DNA of 64,000 nt from CAVONV01 sp963697355. Lineage in GTDB: Bacteria > Acidobacteriota > Vicinamibacteria > Marinacidobacterales > DATDRI01. The notes beneath the pieces were generated by a model. That model was not told the origin of the DNA. It saw only the letters and a list, made by a program, of their open reading frames with translations, and made no database searches. Of the stretch, positions 45,423 to 53,856 are shown in pieces (positions within the stretch are counted from its first letter, which is position 1; the number at the start of each line of letters is the position of its first letter). Location of the stretch: positions 40,570-104,569 of the forward strand of contig CAVONV010000001.1 in NCBI GenBank assembly GCA_963697355.1. The letters run 5' to 3'. Position numbers and translations under genes: made by a program.

Positions 45423-46803
45423 GTCCGGTCTCGATCCATCGAAGATAGAGGTTCATGTTCCCCGTGGCCAACGCCAAACGAGCGATCGCAAGGTTGTTTT
45501 TATAGTCCCTCTCGATTTCCAATCCGAGAAGCCGGTAATAGACTTGATAGGCACGGAGCATTCGCCACGGTTCCCCAATGCCTATTTGCCAGTTCTCGAA
45601 ACTCAGCCTCAGCCAAGATCGAGCCGAGCGCAGCGACTTCTCCACACTCTCCAGAAGAGCGGAGTCCTTCTGTGCTTCGGCAAAAGCATCACGAACGTCC
45701 ACTCCGACTCGAGTCAAAACAGCTTCCCGCTTCCGCTGGATAGCTTCGTGGTCAGTGCGCGCCTTGTTGATCTCGACGTTATGTTTGATGAGGTTGAGAT
45801 CCCAGTTCACGCCCAAGGCCAGGCCCAATCGCCAAAAATTAAAGTTGTCATAGACAAATGGATTCGTTTGGTCCGCGCGCCCCGGAGCCACCGCATAATC
45901 TAGACCTCCGGCGAGGAAAACCACGGGAAGGCGATCGCTTCGGCTGAAATTGAGACGATATTGGAAAGAATCGACGAGAGCGCTCAAGGCTCGTAGCTCT
46001 GGCCGTTGTCGTTCGGCGACACGGACCATCTCGCGAAGCATGTCCTCTCCCAAGACCGTCGAAGGAGACTTTTCATCGGCGATGACTACCGGCGTGTCGA
46101 GATCTCGGTGAACGAGTGCATTGAAGGTTCTTTCCGCCAGCTTCTCCAGCTTCAAGCTCTCTTGGAACATCTCGTCCACGGTGTACTCGAAGGAGCGTAC
46201 TTCGAAGACGTCTGCAAAATCGACTTCCGATTCCTCATCTCGTGCCCTTTCTAGAACCTGGGACAAGAACTCGTCGTACTGTTCCTGTGTTTCCCTCGAT
46301 AACTTTACGGCCCGTCGAGCGGAGGCCAGACCCCAATGAACCCGTATGGCCTCGTAGGCTAGGCTCTGTTGGACCATCTCGTTACGGGATCGCTCCGCTC
46401 CAACGACGGATTCTGTGGCCGACACGGCGGAAGAGGATCGGCCGAAAGTCAAGAGCGGCTGCATCAACTCCAGAGTCATCCGATAGAAGGGGCCGAAACC
46501 GTCAAAGTCGTTGCTCCCATCCGGGGAAAAAAAGACATCACCTCTCGCTTCCGGCACGACACCGGTATAAGCCGTCAGGTTGATTTGCGGCCCCCTGGCC
46601 AGCAACTTGACACCTTTAACGTTCAACTCTGCCTTCCTGACGGCAAGCTCGGAAGCTTTCTCGAGGGGATTGCGGTCAATGACCATCCGAACGGTCGATT
46701 CCAAAGTGAAGGGCCCTGACGCGGAATCCTGCGCGGCATAGGCAGCTGCAGGAAAGAGGAGAAAAGGAACAAAGAAGCGAATGATGTCTTTGACGGAATA
46801 CAC
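45406..46803 (-). CDS. TolC-family outer-membrane efflux protein
   Basis: A 465-residue protein with a signal peptide (FFVPFLLFPAAAYAAQ). OEP-type helical repeats are visible (ELAVRKAELNVKGVKLLARG, RETQEQYDEFLSQVLERARD, TEVQKDSALLE-like regions). The C-terminal region WQIGIGEPWRMLRAYQVYY mirrors the N-terminal repeat, as in TolC. It forms a trimeric outer-membrane channel. It starts 126 bp upstream of the phosphopantetheinyl transferase gene's stop, on the same strand, and leads the tolC-mlaC-RND set. Confidence 0.8.
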   Translation of the reverse strand: MYSVKDIIRFFVPFLLFPAAAYAAQDSASGPFTLESTVRMVIDRNPLEKASELAVRKAELNVKGVKLLARGPQINLTAYTGVVPEARGDVFFSPDGSNDFDGFGPFYRMTLELMQPLLTFGRSSSAVSATESVVGAERSRNEMVQQSLAYEAIRVHWGLASARRAVKLSRETQEQYDEFLSQVLERARDEESEVDFADVFEVRSFEYTVDEMFQESLKLEKLAERTFNALVHRDLDTPVVIADEKSPSTVLGEDMLREMVRVAERQRPELRALSALVDSFQYRLNFSRSDRLPVVFLAGGLDYAVAPGRADQTNPFVYDNFNFWRLGLALGVNWDLNLIKHNVEINKARTDHEAIQRKREAVLTRVGVDVRDAFAEAQKDSALLESVEKSLRSARSWLRLSFENWQIGIGEPWRMLRAYQVYYRLLGLEIERDYKNNLAIARLALATGNMNLYLRWIETGHVEFE

Positions 46804-46928
46804 TAGCCAACTCGAGGAATGAATCGCAAATTATCCATCACCTTATGTGCTCGCCCCGAATGAATGGATTCCATTGAAAACAGATTGTGTAGCCTGAATC
46901 ATTATTCTCGTGTAATTGACCATAAGGT

Positions 46929-47645
46929 TCAAGTGAGTGGCATCTCGCGAAGTGAATGACTTTCGATTTCCATCCAGTGATGCGATACCGTTTTTTCTGC
47001 ACCGACCCGAATCGCCAAGGCGGCTCGATAGCCCGTTCCCGCATCGATGTCGCTCAAAGACCAATTGTTGACATCCGCTTCGTCGTACCTCGTTCGGAGC
47101 AAACAGGCCCCCGCGCCCGGCGTGAGCGCGACATCAAAGCTGGACAACCCGAAAGACAGCCCTGTGCCCTTTGCTTTAACGAAAGCCTCCTTCCGGGTCC
47201 AGCCGATGTAGAACGCATCGAGACGCTGAGAGGTGGGGAGAGCCAAGAAGGCTGATGCTTCCGCCGGCGAGAAAAAACGTCGAACGAGTGACTCTTTGTC
47301 CCGGATGGGACGCACGGATTCCAGATCGATGCCAAGAGGAATCTCCCTCGAGAAGGCGAATAGCACCCGCCCCTGCGAATGGGAGAGGTTGAATTCCAGC
47401 CAGCGACGTTGCCCTGGTGTCTCGACACCGAGCTTGCCCTGTGCACCGACCCGCAAGTCCACGGCGACAGGATCGATCGAGAGATATCGAGCAAGCAGTT
47501 CCCGAAGGATACCCCTTCGAACGATGAAACGTCGGCGGTCCCTTTCGAAATGGAATCGCGACGCCCTCCTGCGCTCTTCCTCAGAAAGCCATTCCGCAAA
47601 ATGGTCCGGTGAAATGGGATCGAGATCCACCCGCCACAGATGCAC
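46929..47645 (-). CDS. Sfp-type 4'-phosphopantetheinyl transferase
   Basis: About 238 residues. Diagnostic motifs: FNLSHSQG, PLGIDLESVRPI with the metal Asp-Glu, and IGWTRKEAFVKAKGTGL. It moves phosphopantetheine from CoA to acyl- or peptidyl-carrier proteins; Sfp-type enzymes usually serve polyketide or nonribosomal synthases. The start is probably GTG 47645, reading VHLWRVDLD, with GGGAG eight bases upstream; the longer frame begins at two TTG codons. The thioesterase fragment lies just upstream on the same strand, supporting a lost synthase gene as partner. Confidence 0.87.
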   Translation of the reverse strand: MHLWRVDLDPISPDHFAEWLSEEERRRASRFHFERDRRRFIVRRGILRELLARYLSIDPVAVDLRVGAQGKLGVETPGQRRWLEFNLSHSQGRVLFAFSREIPLGIDLESVRPIRDKESLVRRFFSPAEASAFLALPTSQRLDAFYIGWTRKEAFVKAKGTGLSFGLSSFDVALTPGAGACLLRTRYDEADVNNWSLSDIDAGTGYRAALAIRVGAEKTVSHHWMEIESHSLREMPLT

Positions 47646-47668
47646 CGTTGACGCTCCCAACAAACGCT

Positions 47669-47953
47669 CTACTCCTGTCTCGACTCACGCCCTGCCGCGA
47701 GGAGGGGCGTCAAGACCTCATTCAAAGATTTCGCCAACTTCCGAGCTTTGGTCGATCTCAACATGGTGAAATGACCTCCCGGTGCATCCCTTGCGATCGC
47801 CTGTCCCTTGGAGAGCTGTCGAACGGCGGCGGCGTCACCCGTCGCTTCCCGGGCACGCCAAACGTGGACAGCGGCTTCGACTTTGGGTGGACGGTAGCCT
47901 TCGAGAAGCTTTTCGTACGTTATCAAGACGACAAAGACACACTTGGCTGTCAA
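47669..47953 (-). pseudogene. C-terminal fragment of a synthase thioesterase domain
   Basis: The frame encodes YEKLLEGYRPPKVEAAVHVW, then APGGHFTML and STKARKLAKSLNEVL. This pattern (YRPx, a strand ending in a W, PGGHFTML with the catalytic His, then LAxxL) is the last 75 residues of type I thioesterase domains that end polyketide or nonribosomal synthases. Its catalytic Ser and the bulk of the domain are absent. Upstream a TGA closes the frame just before the TTG at 47953. It is followed at 23 bp by the phosphopantetheinyl transferase gene. Confidence 0.65.
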
Positions 47954-48291
47954 TCAGGTATTGGTACCTTCTCTCAGTTGGTGAGCTGAGAAAGCCCGGC
48001 GAGTTCGTCGCGGATACGGGGCGAGACTCCCCTCCTCGAAGGATGACTTTACCGGCTGACATCGGGACCCGACATTATAGAATGCGGCGACAAGGCCTTC
48101 AAGAAAGAGGAACGACAAGGGGCGGTCTGCGAAGGGAAAGAAGTTCTTCGTCCTGTAACTCAACGTACTTGTTGAACGACTCTTGGAGTGAGAAGGGCCA
48201 ACTCGGAAAGCCTTGACTCAGCGTATGATTCTTTGATGTTGCAGTCACACTCGAGCATGATCCGCATGAGACTTCGCACCTCTTTCTCGAA
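47954..48291. other. gap between the thioesterase fragment and udk
   Basis: No gene is recognised in 338 bp. Frames on both strands are short and without domain homology. A synthase or RND continuation, expected for a simple inversion, is not visible here. Confidence 0.6.
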
Positions 48292-48912
48292 TCAGGGTTC
48301 CAAGAAGGAGCGGATGCGGGCCACGACCATGTCCAGAGCAACCTTGTTTTGGGCGCCCTCCGGGATGATGATGTCGGCATAGCGCTTGGAGGGCTCGACG
48401 AACTCCAAATGCATGGGCCGCACGGACTCCAAGTACTGTCGCGTGACCGCGTCCAGAGTCCGACCTCGCTCCTCGACGTCACGGTGGAGGCGTCTCAACA
48501 AACGGACGTCGGCGTCCGCGTCGATATGCAGCTTGATGTCCAAGAGGTTCCGTAGGCCTTTGTCCTCGAGAACGAGAATTCCTTCCAAGACCACGATTTG
48601 CTTCGGCTCCAGTAAACCCCCCGTTTCCTTTCGACTGTGAGTGACGTAGTCATAGGCAAGACGGGGAACCGGTCGGCCCGATTTGAGGTCGTTCATGTGG
48701 TGGATCAACAGACCAGTGTCGAAAGCTCGCGGGTGGTCGTAGTTGATCTTTGCTCTCTCTTCCAAGCTGAGACCGGCGTGATCGTGATAGTAGGCGTCGT
48801 GGGACAGCAGCAGGCAATTCTCCGGACCCACCGATTCGATCACGGCATGGGAGAAGGTCGTCTTGCCCGCTCCTGTGCCACCGGCGACACCAATGATGAC
48901 AGGTCGTTCCAT
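48292..48912 (-). CDS. udk: uridine kinase
   Basis: A 206-residue kinase. The P-loop is GVAGGTGAGKTTFS, then SHDAYYHD, NYDHPRAFDTGLL and RDVEERGRTLDAVTRQYLES, all characteristic of Udk. It phosphorylates uridine or cytidine with ATP or GTP for pyrimidine salvage. Start ATG 48912 gives MERPVIIGV; the earlier Met at 48933 is a weaker choice. It lies divergent from ftsX, with 161 bp between starts. Confidence 0.93.
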   Translation of the reverse strand: MERPVIIGVAGGTGAGKTTFSHAVIESVGPENCLLLSHDAYYHDHAGLSLEERAKINYDHPRAFDTGLLIHHMNDLKSGRPVPRLAYDYVTHSRKETGGLLEPKQIVVLEGILVLEDKGLRNLLDIKLHIDADADVRLLRRLHRDVEERGRTLDAVTRQYLESVRPMHLEFVEPSKRYADIIIPEGAQNKVALDMVVARIRSFLEP

Positions 48913-49056
48913 AATGGCGAAGTCTCTTCCCATCGCCGACCAGAATCAAACGTCATCCCGGCGAACCGCCGCAGGCTCATAAGGAGTGAGGACAGACTGG
49001 AGTCTCTTTCCTCTTGAAAACACAAGGTTTAAATTCGCATGTGGACATTTTTCGAG

Positions 49057-49062
49057 TATAAT
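49057..49062 (+). promoter_or_regulatory. TATAAT box, possible leaderless start of ftsX
   Basis: TATAAT ends 11 nt before ATG 49074. No Shine-Dalgarno-like sequence occurs in the spacer. Its presence shows that ftsX has its own promoter here instead of being read from ftsE. Confidence 0.45.
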
Positions 49063-49073
49063 GCGGCTTACCG

Positions 49074-49982
49074 ATGCGGTTGCTGAACACCGTCCTCTAC
49101 TGCTTGGAGGAAGCCTTTGTCGAGCTGTGGCGTAACCGTCTCGTCAACCTGGTATCTATCGCCACGATCGCGGTCTCCCTATTCATTCTCGGTATTTTTG
49201 CCACCATCTCATCCAATCTGAATTCACTTCTCGCCGGCTGGTCCAATAGGGTCCAGATCACGGCCTACATGAAGGATGATGCTGGAGCAGAGGAAAGAAA
49301 GGAATCCGAAGAGCTTCTTCGCAGCTGGGCAGAAGTGGAATCGTTCGAATATATCTCCAAAGAGGAGGCCGTCCAACGCTTTCAGGCGTACTTTCCCGAG
49401 CTCAACAGGTTGCCGAACTTGTTGGATTCAAATCCCCTGCCTTCCTCCTTCGAAATCCAGGTGGCGCCCAATTACCGTTCTCCAGAGCAAGTACGACAGC
49501 TGGCAGAAAAGTTGGAAGGCAAACCGGGGGTCGAGGAAGTGGATTACGACCTGTTGTGGATCGAGAGGTTAACGACCATTATCGACTTGATCCGGGCGCT
49601 GGGGTTCTTCATCGGCGGAGCGCTCATCGTTGCCTCGGTCTTCACGATTTTCAACGTCATCAAGCTCACCGTTTACGGACGCCAGGACGAGATCAGCATC
49701 ATGCGCCTGGTGGGAGCTACCCACGCCTACATCCGAGGACCTTTTCTCGTAGAAGGAATGCTTCAGGGTGGCCTGGGTGGCGGCGCAGCACTCGTCCTTC
49801 TCTACGCCGTCTACGAATACTTCATTCGACGAGCTCTGGCTTCTTTCAGTCTCCTCACGAGCGCTGAGTGGCTTCGCTTCCTTTCTATCGAGATGTTGGC
49901 GGGAGTCATTCTGGGAGGCATGGCGGTCGGTCTCATCGGCAGCACCCTTTCCGTACGACGCTTTCTGAGCGATCCCGTCTGA
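49074..49982 (+). CDS. ftsX: cell-division permease FtsX
   Basis: A 302-residue four-helix permease. Helix 1 (NLVSIATIAVSLFILGIFAT) precedes the extracellular domain (VQITAYMKDDAGAEERKESE and IQVAPNYRSP) and the FtsX core (ASVFTIFNVIKLTVYGRQDE, ISIMRLVGATHAYIRGPFL). With FtsE it regulates peptidoglycan hydrolases at the division site. It is full length and apparently intact. It lies about 10.5 kb from ftsE, on the same strand. Confidence 0.93.
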   Translation: MRLLNTVLYCLEEAFVELWRNRLVNLVSIATIAVSLFILGIFATISSNLNSLLAGWSNRVQITAYMKDDAGAEERKESEELLRSWAEVESFEYISKEEAVQRFQAYFPELNRLPNLLDSNPLPSSFEIQVAPNYRSPEQVRQLAEKLEGKPGVEEVDYDLLWIERLTTIIDLIRALGFFIGGALIVASVFTIFNVIKLTVYGRQDEISIMRLVGATHAYIRGPFLVEGMLQGGLGGGAALVLLYAVYEYFIRRALASFSLLTSAEWLRFLSIEMLAGVILGGMAVGLIGSTLSVRRFLSDPV

Positions 49983-50099
49983 CGCCCTCAGCTGGAATCA
50001 CGAGGCCCTTGGCGGAATCTGCACGGCTCCTTTCGCCGTCGCATCGTCAGCTGTCGCACCTTCAGGGATGCCAGTGACCGGTAAACCGGATCTTCGTAT

Positions 50100-50861
50100 T
50101 CAGAATTTGTAGGTTTTGCCTTGTTGGAGGAGCTCCATCTTATTTAGGCGAAGGGAGCGGAGCTGGCGAACGATACGAGGTCTATCAGAGGGCTTGAGAT
50201 GGTTGATGAGAACGCGGGTTCTTCGAGACACTTTCTGTAGCTCCCTCTCCAACAGCTCCGGTGTCATGTGCCCGCTCTCGCGCGCCAGCCCCTCGTCTTC
50301 ATTGGGGAAAGAGGCTTCCGTGATGATCGCCCTGAGATTCTTCGTGCGGTTGGCAAACTCCCAAACCAACTCCGTGGGGCCCGTGTCACTCGTAAAAACG
50401 ATGGCGCCCTTTGTATCCTTGATGACGAATCCCGTGGTGGGAGTAATATGGTTCACCGGTATGGGAGTGAAGGTGAGTTTCTCCAGACGGAAAGCTTGTC
50501 CGTCATGAATCTCCTTGAAGCGTAGCGTTGGATCGCGAGGGCTGGGGAGCCGTGTAAAGTCGGGCCACAACACATCATTGAACATGTGCTTGCGGAGACT
50601 CGCCACAACCGGTGGCGAGCCGTAGACCGTGACGGCGCCTTCGATTCTCCCGTAAATATTGTCGGCAAAGAAAGGCAAGCCGTTGTTATGATCTAGATGA
50701 GAATGGGTAATAATGACGCTGCGGACTCGCAGCTGTTCTTCCAAAGTGAGAGTATGGGTGAGTGAACCGGCATCCAACGCAATGGAGTCATTGAGCAGGT
50801 AGCAGGATAAGTATCGTCCTTTGACACTTCCACCGTAGCAACCGAGGACCCTAAACTTCAT
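50100..50861 (-). CDS. MBL-fold metal-dependent phosphodiesterase-like hydrolase
   Basis: A 253-residue metallo-beta-lactamase-fold protein. The metal motif is THSHLDHNNGLPF; later come IPVNHITPTTGFVI, TSDTGPTELVW and a C-terminal INHLKPSD. The pattern fits class II cyclic-nucleotide phosphodiesterases and RNase Z-like relatives. Exact substrate not determinable. It converges on ftsX with a 117-bp gap containing a CCGG-TAAA-CCGG stem. Confidence 0.75.
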   Translation of the reverse strand: MKFRVLGCYGGSVKGRYLSCYLLNDSIALDAGSLTHTLTLEEQLRVRSVIITHSHLDHNNGLPFFADNIYGRIEGAVTVYGSPPVVASLRKHMFNDVLWPDFTRLPSPRDPTLRFKEIHDGQAFRLEKLTFTPIPVNHITPTTGFVIKDTKGAIVFTSDTGPTELVWEFANRTKNLRAIITEASFPNEDEGLARESGHMTPELLERELQKVSRRTRVLINHLKPSDRPRIVRQLRSLRLNKMELLQQGKTYKF

Positions 50862-51300
50862 TCCATCCCCGCATTTGTATCAACGGATCATGGTTTCCGC
50901 GCCACCAGCACCCCGCGCGTTGGTCGCCTAACCAACGGACGCACTAGCAGCACATTGAATTGAATCTGATGCTCGACTATAGCTTGCTCAAAGAAGGCTT
51001 GTCAAGGCAAGTGTTTAGGAGCATTGGCTTTGGACCATTCAAAACTCGAATAATCTGTTCGAGTATCGAAGAATGACCTTGTCTACTGAGTAACCGTGAG
51101 CGAGCTCGTTCTCACCTTTCTCGGCGTGGTCAACATCGTCGTCGGACTCTACTCCTCATTCATCGGGATGAACCGCGGGCCACGCGGGCACCCCGATAGA
51201 AGATCATGTAATATGGCAGTTTCTGAATGGCGGCTCCGGACTCCGGGTCACCGGTCCAAGGACAGACGCCAAATCCCAGAGGGTACCCAGAGGGTAGGAT
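50862..51300. other. intergenic region with two hairpins
   Basis: A 439-bp gap. CGTTGGT (50918-50924) pairs with ACCAACG (50931-50937), and ACTCGAA (51044-51050) pairs with TTCGAGT (51058-51064). Only a weak frame occurs (51096-51332). A UspA ribosome site GGGTAGG closes the region. Confidence 0.6.
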
Positions 51301-51332
51301 ATGGACATCAAAAAGATCCTGTTTCCGACTGA
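51096..51332 (+). CDS. doubtful short frame with one membrane helix
   Basis: A GTG-initiated 78-codon frame. Residues 2-28 form a plausible membrane segment (VLTFLGVVNIVVGLYSSFI), after which the sequence is Arg/Pro-rich and unlike protein. It overlaps the start of the universal stress gene. It may be the remnant of a longer membrane protein gene, or chance. Confidence 0.2.
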   Translation: MSELVLTFLGVVNIVVGLYSSFIGMNRGPRGHPDRRSCNMAVSEWRLRTPGHRSKDRRQIPEGTQRVGYGHQKDPVSD

Positions 51333-52173
51333 TTTTTCGGAGAGTGCTCAACATGCTTTGAAACAAGCAGTGGAACTTGCTCTCGTCCACAAAGCTACAC
51401 TTTTCATATTCCACGCCATTTTGCTCCACACAGATGATCCCCAACAGTTGAAATCGAGGCTCAACGAATACCTCGACCAGCTCGAAAAGGAAACGCTGGA
51501 GCGACTGCAATCCAAATCAGACGAAATCAAGGGGAGGGGCGTTGCGGTTGAAATCTCAACGGAGAAAAGCGTTTCGCCCTTCGAAGTCATCATTGACAAA
51601 GCCAATACTATTGGCCCCGACCTCATCGTCATGGGTACTCACGGACGATCGGGCGTTGGAAAGTTCCTTCTGGGCAGCGTCGCAGAGAAAGTGTTACGTC
51701 ACGCTCCTTGCCACGTCCTTACTCTAAGGAAAGACTCTGCCATAGCCGAGGGCGCTGGAGGCTTCGAGCGAGTCATTGTTCCTGTAGATTTCACCGACCA
51801 CTCCCGCCGGGCGCTCGACCTGGCCAGCACTCTTCTCTCCAAGAACGGCAAACTGATCCTCGTGCATGTCGTGGCGACTCCCATCCACCCCTCGTTTTAT
51901 GCAGGCGGCGTCACCCGCATGTTCCAACTCGATCCAGATCTACCCAACCGTATCAAAGCCAATCTGAAAGAGTGGCTCGGTGACCTGCCAGGAGAAGTGG
52001 TCGCCGCCGAGGGCGAAGTCCATTCGGAAGTGATGAAGGTCGGCAAAGAGAAGGACGCCCAGCTCGTGGTCATGGGCACCCGTGGACTCGGCGGAGTGGA
52101 ACATTTTCTCGTGGGTAGCGTGACCGAAAAGATCGTCAGGCTCTCCAAAATACCCGTTCTGACGGTCAAATGA
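51301..52173 (+). CDS. tandem universal stress protein
   Basis: A 290-residue protein with two UspA domains. Each ends with the ATP-binding G-x2-G-x9-G-S pattern: GTHGRSGVGKFLLGS in the first and GTRGLGGVEHFLVGS in the second. ATP binding is therefore likely in both halves. Such proteins assist survival in stress and stasis in the cytosol. ATG 51301 follows AGGGTAGG. The gene lies upstream of mqnD by 43 bp on the same strand. Confidence 0.9.
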   Translation: MDIKKILFPTDFSESAQHALKQAVELALVHKATLFIFHAILLHTDDPQQLKSRLNEYLDQLEKETLERLQSKSDEIKGRGVAVEISTEKSVSPFEVIIDKANTIGPDLIVMGTHGRSGVGKFLLGSVAEKVLRHAPCHVLTLRKDSAIAEGAGGFERVIVPVDFTDHSRRALDLASTLLSKNGKLILVHVVATPIHPSFYAGGVTRMFQLDPDLPNRIKANLKEWLGDLPGEVVAAEGEVHSEVMKVGKEKDAQLVVMGTRGLGGVEHFLVGSVTEKIVRLSKIPVLTVK

Positions 52174-52216
52174 GCCGAATGCAGCAGCCCGTCCATACTT
52201 TCTATTTGGAGTCCAA

Positions 52217-53050
52217 ATGAATCGCGTCCTAAGAGTCGGTCACAGCCCCGATCCCGATGATGCTTTCATGTTTTGCGCCCTTGGGAGAGGAGCTGTTCGC
52301 ATTCGCGACTATTCGATCGAGCACGTCCTCGAAGACATTGAGAGCTTGAACGAACGGGCCCTCCGAGGGGATCTCGAAGTCACCGCCATCTCGGCTCACG
52401 CATACCTCTCTGTGGCCGACCGCTACTGGATCCTGTCAACGGGGGCCAGCATGGGAGAAGGATACGGTCCCGTGCTCATCGCCCGAGAACCCGTTTCCCT
52501 TTCCTCACTTCGCGGTAAGCGAGTGGCTATTCCGGGGGTGAAGACAACTGCGGCCCTATTGACTCACATTTACATCGACAGGTTCGAGCCCGTCATTCGA
52601 CCCTTCGATCAGATTTTTCAGACCGTGGAGTCGGGCGAGGCGGATGCCGGCGTACTCATTCACGAGGGGCAATTGACGTACGCCACCGAGGGATATCAGA
52701 AAGTCGAAGACTTCGGCCAACGATGGGAGGACGAAACGGGCTTGCCCCTTCCCCTGGGTTTAGACGTGGTCCGTTCGGATCTTGGAATGGATCTGGCCAA
52801 AGAGATAAACCAAGCTATGCGGGAGAGTATCGATTGGGCTTACTCCAATGAAGAAGAGGCACTCGACTACGCTCTAGAGTTCGGCCGGGGTCTCGAACGA
52901 GAGCTTGGTCGCCGTTTCGTGAGGATGTATGTCAGCGATTTGACCCGCGATATGGGGGAGAGGGGCAAAAAGGGCCTCGAGACGTTGTTCGAGCGAGCCG
53001 CAGCCGCCGGCCTCATTGCCTCGCCCCCCGAGCTCAGACTCATAACTTGA
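52217..53050 (+). CDS. mqnD: 1,4-dihydroxy-6-naphthoate synthase
   Basis: A 277-residue periplasmic-binding-fold enzyme. The start GHSPDPDDAFMFCALGRGAV is diagnostic for MqnD; ISAHAYLSVADRYWIL, GVKTTAALL and AGVLIHEGQLTY are also conserved. It makes 1,4-dihydroxy-6-naphthoate from cyclic dehypoxanthine futalosine in the futalosine route to menaquinone. The other mqn genes are not in this window. It ends 3 bp from the end of the convergent coaX gene. Confidence 0.92.
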   Translation: MNRVLRVGHSPDPDDAFMFCALGRGAVRIRDYSIEHVLEDIESLNERALRGDLEVTAISAHAYLSVADRYWILSTGASMGEGYGPVLIAREPVSLSSLRGKRVAIPGVKTTAALLTHIYIDRFEPVIRPFDQIFQTVESGEADAGVLIHEGQLTYATEGYQKVEDFGQRWEDETGLPLPLGLDVVRSDLGMDLAKEINQAMRESIDWAYSNEEEALDYALEFGRGLERELGRRFVRMYVSDLTRDMGERGKKGLETLFERAAAAGLIASPPELRLIT

Positions 53051-53053
53051 ATT

Positions 53054-53824
53054 CTAGTCTTTCTGATTCAGCTCATAAATAATCCTGATGCCTTCGAGCG
53101 TGAGGCGAGGATTCACGATGTCGATCACGTGAGTCCACTCCGAAATCAACTCCGCCATCCCTCCTGTTGCAATCACCTTGGGTTCCCCTCCCAACTCCTG
53201 TTTGAGGCGTTCGACCAACTCTTTCACCAGACCCACGTAGCCAAAGACCAAGCCGGATTGCATGGCCGAGACCGTACTTCGGCCGATGGCCTGAGGCGGA
53301 ACGGCAAGCTCCACCTTGGGCAGTCGCGCGGTTCTCATCACGAGCGCCTCTGCGGAAATCCCGAGACCCGGAGCGATGGCTCCCCCGAGATAGTCCCCCT
53401 TGTCGGAGACTACGTCGAATGTCGTCGCCGTTCCGAGATCGAGTACGATGGCCGGTCCACCATATAGCTTGTGAACGGCAGCCGTGTTCGCCACCCGATC
53501 CGCGCCCGCTTCGTCCGGATTGTCGATGCGGATGCCCACACCCGTCTCGACACCATGACCAACCACCAGTGCGGTGAGACCCATGTATCGTTGCGTAAGC
53601 TCTTGAAGGACCGTTGTCAGCGGCGGCACCACGCTCGCCATGACGGCGCCATCGATCGAGCCGAACTCGAGATCCACTTCCGCGAGCAAAGACTTGACTA
53701 GCATCGCGTACTCATCGGCAAGGTAATGGAGATGAGTCGTAATGCGCCAATCGGCTATCCATTGCCCATCGTCATGAACCCCGATACCCGTCTTCGTATT
53801 TCCAACGTCAAGGACTAGGAGCAT
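53054..53824 (-). CDS. coaX: type III pantothenate kinase
   Basis: A 256-residue ASKHA kinase. MLLVLDVGNTKTGIGVHD gives the phosphate-binding motif with Asp; ADRVANTAA, LDLGTATTFDVVSD and GGAIAPGLGIS are conserved CoaX motifs. It phosphorylates pantothenate to start CoA synthesis, and depends on a monovalent cation. The start is ATG 53824, preceded by AGGAGAAG; the frame could extend to 53857 without support. The next gene upstream, aroM, ends at 53857, so both lie in one run of genes. Confidence 0.93.
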   Translation of the reverse strand: MLLVLDVGNTKTGIGVHDDGQWIADWRITTHLHYLADEYAMLVKSLLAEVDLEFGSIDGAVMASVVPPLTTVLQELTQRYMGLTALVVGHGVETGVGIRIDNPDEAGADRVANTAAVHKLYGGPAIVLDLGTATTFDVVSDKGDYLGGAIAPGLGISAEALVMRTARLPKVELAVPPQAIGRSTVSAMQSGLVFGYVGLVKELVERLKQELGGEPKVIATGGMAELISEWTHVIDIVNPRLTLEGIRIIYELNQKD

Positions 53825-53856
53825 GATCTTCTCCTTTTTTTTGTGAAACGTCCGCA

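Noticed and set aside
47954..48163. Short minus-strand frame upstream of the thioesterase fragment
   Set aside because: No synthase or RND homology could be seen, so it does not extend the remnant.
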